From Leptasterias polaris (taxonomy: Eukaryota; Echinodermata; Asteroidea; Forcipulatida; Asteriidae), in NCBI GenBank assembly GCA_037783415.1, contig JAZGTN010000023.1, positions 782,501-846,500 on the forward strand: a stretch of DNA of 64,000 nucleotides, written 5' to 3'. Below the pieces are notes generated by a model. The model saw nothing but the letters and a program-made list of their open reading frames with translations, was not told the DNA's origin and ran no database searches. Below are positions 62,037 to 64,000 of the stretch, piece after piece. Position 1 is the first letter of the stretch; each line of letters opens with the position of its first letter. Made by a program: the position numbers and the translations under genes.

Positions 62037-62204
62037 GCCACCCGGCGCACTTTGTTTATCTAGACCATATGCACCAGCGCCATCTTTAAAATATACCGCA
62101 AAGCATCTTGGGAAACCGAGTACAGTAAATAAAGAAATCAAGCTACCAATATGGACGCCATGCTTTGGTGTACAAGTAACTAAGCCAGGTTGTATAGTTG
62201 TGTA

Positions 62205-62550
62205 TAGCCTTTTGTCAAGGCCATCGTGGCTTGGACAGCTTTGTAAACAGCGGAGCGACTGGAACGGGAGACCACGCGCGCGAGCCGAGTGGCGAAGCCA
62301 CGAGGGCCTTTTCCAACTTGTTTTTTTAATGAATTATTCATGAAGTATGAAACGTGCGTTATGCGCTTCTGATTCGTTTGGACTTTTGCTACCTTTTCGG
62401 GTAGCAAAAGTCGAGATTATAAAGAAACACATTAGAAACCGCAAACAAGTTGGAAAAGGCCCTCGTGGCTTCGCCACTCGCGTGTGTGGTCTCCCATTCC
62501 AGTCGCTTGGGATCGCGGCTGCAAGCCACGAAGGCCTTGACAAAAGGCTA
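62205..62550. mobile_element. 346-bp foldback MITE with exact 9-bp target duplication
   Basis: Inverted arms of about 115 bp begin TAGCCTTTTGTCAAGGCC on both ends and share GGAGACCAC, GTGGCGAAGCCACGAGGGCC and TTTTCCAACTTGT. The 9-mer AGTTGTGTA flanks it (62196-62204, 62551-62559). Open frames on both strands (62180-62407, 62334-62573, 62347-62589) are read-through of the symmetric arms and are not genes. Probably Mutator-like. Confidence 0.85.
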
Positions 62551-62559
62551 AGTTGTGTA

Positions 62560-64000
62560 CGGCACTGCTTCAAAATCAGCGCGCCATGATGGTTGCCGGT
62601 GTTGCTTGGACTCGGACTTTACCCAGAATCCTTTGCGCACCGATCATGCGCATTGGGACGTACATATTGGCTATGGACCTTATCATTGAGCGGGCCTCAC
62701 TTTAGACACGGCTGGCAAGGTTTGACCCAGATGAGGACTCTAATAATAATTGAACACGTCCACCAACAATTTGCACGGATAGGCGACCCGTGTTATCGCG
62801 GTATATTATGTTCCTTCAATCACCGATTCGTCACATTGGACTATGGCTCATGATCAATTGTCAAATTAATATAACCTGTTAATTAACGACCAATGATGAG
62901 TTGACTAGAAACACAACCACCTTAAATGTTATCATGGTTGCCGGTAAAACATTGTCATGGAGTTTCTAATTTACTTCTCTAATTTATTGGGAGGGAATGT
63001 CGAGTTAGTTATAGATAACAAGTGAACATTTGAGTAAGTAAGTTCTTGTTTTTGTTTTTTTGTAGTGGCTGTCATTTTACCGAACAGGCACATTATTTTG
63101 AAGCTTTAGAATAATGGTTTAATAAATTATTTGTTCTTATGGTTAAATCAGGAATAACGAATACTAACACATATCTTTATCACGCATCAAACTAAGGGGG
63201 GGAAACAACGAAATGAAATACTAAGTAAATATTTGAGTCACACGTTTAGTATGATTGAACTAAATTCAAGCAGACATCACAATGGAGCAGACTGTAAAAT
63301 TCCACACGCAGGTGGCTAGCATCTTGAGAGAAAAAAATACTTTTCCTATAACGGGTAATTGATGTGGGTTCAGCGTCTTACAAGAGAGCCGTTGGCATGG
63401 CAACCACTTAGAAAGCGCACAAAAGTGTTTCCCTTTATGCAAGACACTATTTGTTGTCCCTTTTCAGAAGTTCAACTTGGGACACTAGCTATAGGTGATG
63501 CAAGTTGAGCAATCAGATCGAAAAGAAAACATCCATTTTGAGTATTTGCTTCTTAGTTTCATATTAAGGTTTACATACGTCATCGGATCTTCTTTTCACA
63601 ATTTGGAGATCTTGGACACATTCCCCGTTGGGAATATACTTACATATCCGCATTTTTCGAAGCCCCACTTAGTCAAGATTAAACCTCCATCGGAAACAAA
63701 CCTAGTCAAGATCCCGTTAGTCTCTGGACGCTCTTACGTCTTACCGACAATCTTAAATCGTAAACACGAATAGAATATAACAACATCAGGGGTAAAAATA
63801 GTGAGATGAACTTTTAATTCCTGCAAAGAAGATTCCCTTAGTTGTTATTCGCGCCAAAGAACCAGAACTACTTAAAAGATTACATCCCCTTTGACCATAT
63901 GTTTATGGTGAGGTGTACCTTTCAGCTAGCCTTGACGGGCGAGTTTATTGTTAACAATTGATACCTATCATACCACGTAAGGATGTGATTATTGCTTGGT
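62560..64000. other. Right-end stretch without supported genes
   Basis: A GC-richer patch at 62560-62720 follows the MITE. Frames at 62593-62853 and 63495-63773 (plus) have no recognised domain or splice context. Nothing else is seen. Confidence 0.4.

Larger units (their letters stand above)
61522..62057 (+). repeat. Dispersed repeat copy B, split by a MITE
   Basis: Matches 1704-1945 in order and orientation (GCCATA, CAAACAGATAGCC-like words, TTTACAGAAAATGTTGA, ATGTTTTGCTAACATTCGG) up to 61755, and again from 62037 (GCGCACTTTG). The gap is exactly the 61756-62036 element plus its target duplication. Confidence 0.7.

Noticed and set aside
62334..62589. Overlapping protein frames on both strands
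   Set aside because: They mirror each other because they cross the inverted arms of the 62205-62550 MITE.

Overview
This is a window of animal (eukaryotic) nuclear DNA. It is AT-rich, contains no long open reading frames, and has GT-AG exons far apart and many short transposable elements. The clearest gene names the group. On the minus strand I can assemble a complete vasopressin/oxytocin-type precursor whose hormone segment reads CLVQDCPEGGKR. That is the starfish peptide asterotocin (known from Asterias rubens, from memory), so the window is most likely from a sea star (Asteroidea). I cannot fix the species.

Layout. Positions 1-470 hold the 5' end of a minus-strand gene that runs off the left edge, with a GC-rich CCAAT/YY1-type promoter; its reading frame is broken once. 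Positions 1.4-2.7 kb hold two foldback elements. Positions 7.0-22.8 kb are the asterotocin gene: a TATA/CCAAT promoter near 22.8-22.96 kb, a predicted leader exon, then coding exons at 18.66-18.79 kb (signal peptide and hormone), 9.27-9.47 kb (neurophysin core, 12 Cys) and 7.56-7.66 kb (last two neurophysin Cys and tail). All junctions are GT-AG and phase-consistent, giving 147 residues and all 14 neurophysin cysteines. Two competing leader donors give different upstream reading frames. The introns contain miniature transposons and a LINE 3' end.

Positions 23-53 kb carry no gene I can support. They hold miniature inverted-repeat elements of several families, a LINE ORF2 remnant (31.3-31.7 kb), two copies of a 430-bp element (36.2 and 39.5 kb), microsatellites, and a hammerhead-like motif (45.8 kb). 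Positions 53.7-58.8 kb hold a tentative four-exon minus-strand gene for a 99-residue helical protein I do not recognise. Its last intron contains a 2.6-kb minisatellite of about 28 copies of a 91-bp unit. Positions 59.1-62.6 kb are a TE cluster: a tRNA-derived SINE, an element with CRE sites in its inverted repeats, and two foldback elements with exact 11-bp and 9-bp target duplications, one with a telomere-like (TTAGGG) core. The last 1.4 kb show nothing I can name.

The genes do not form an operon. The main biological content is one neuropeptide gene in a MITE-rich starfish locus. Exon boundaries were read by eye and checked for splice signals and phase; no alignment or expression data were available.
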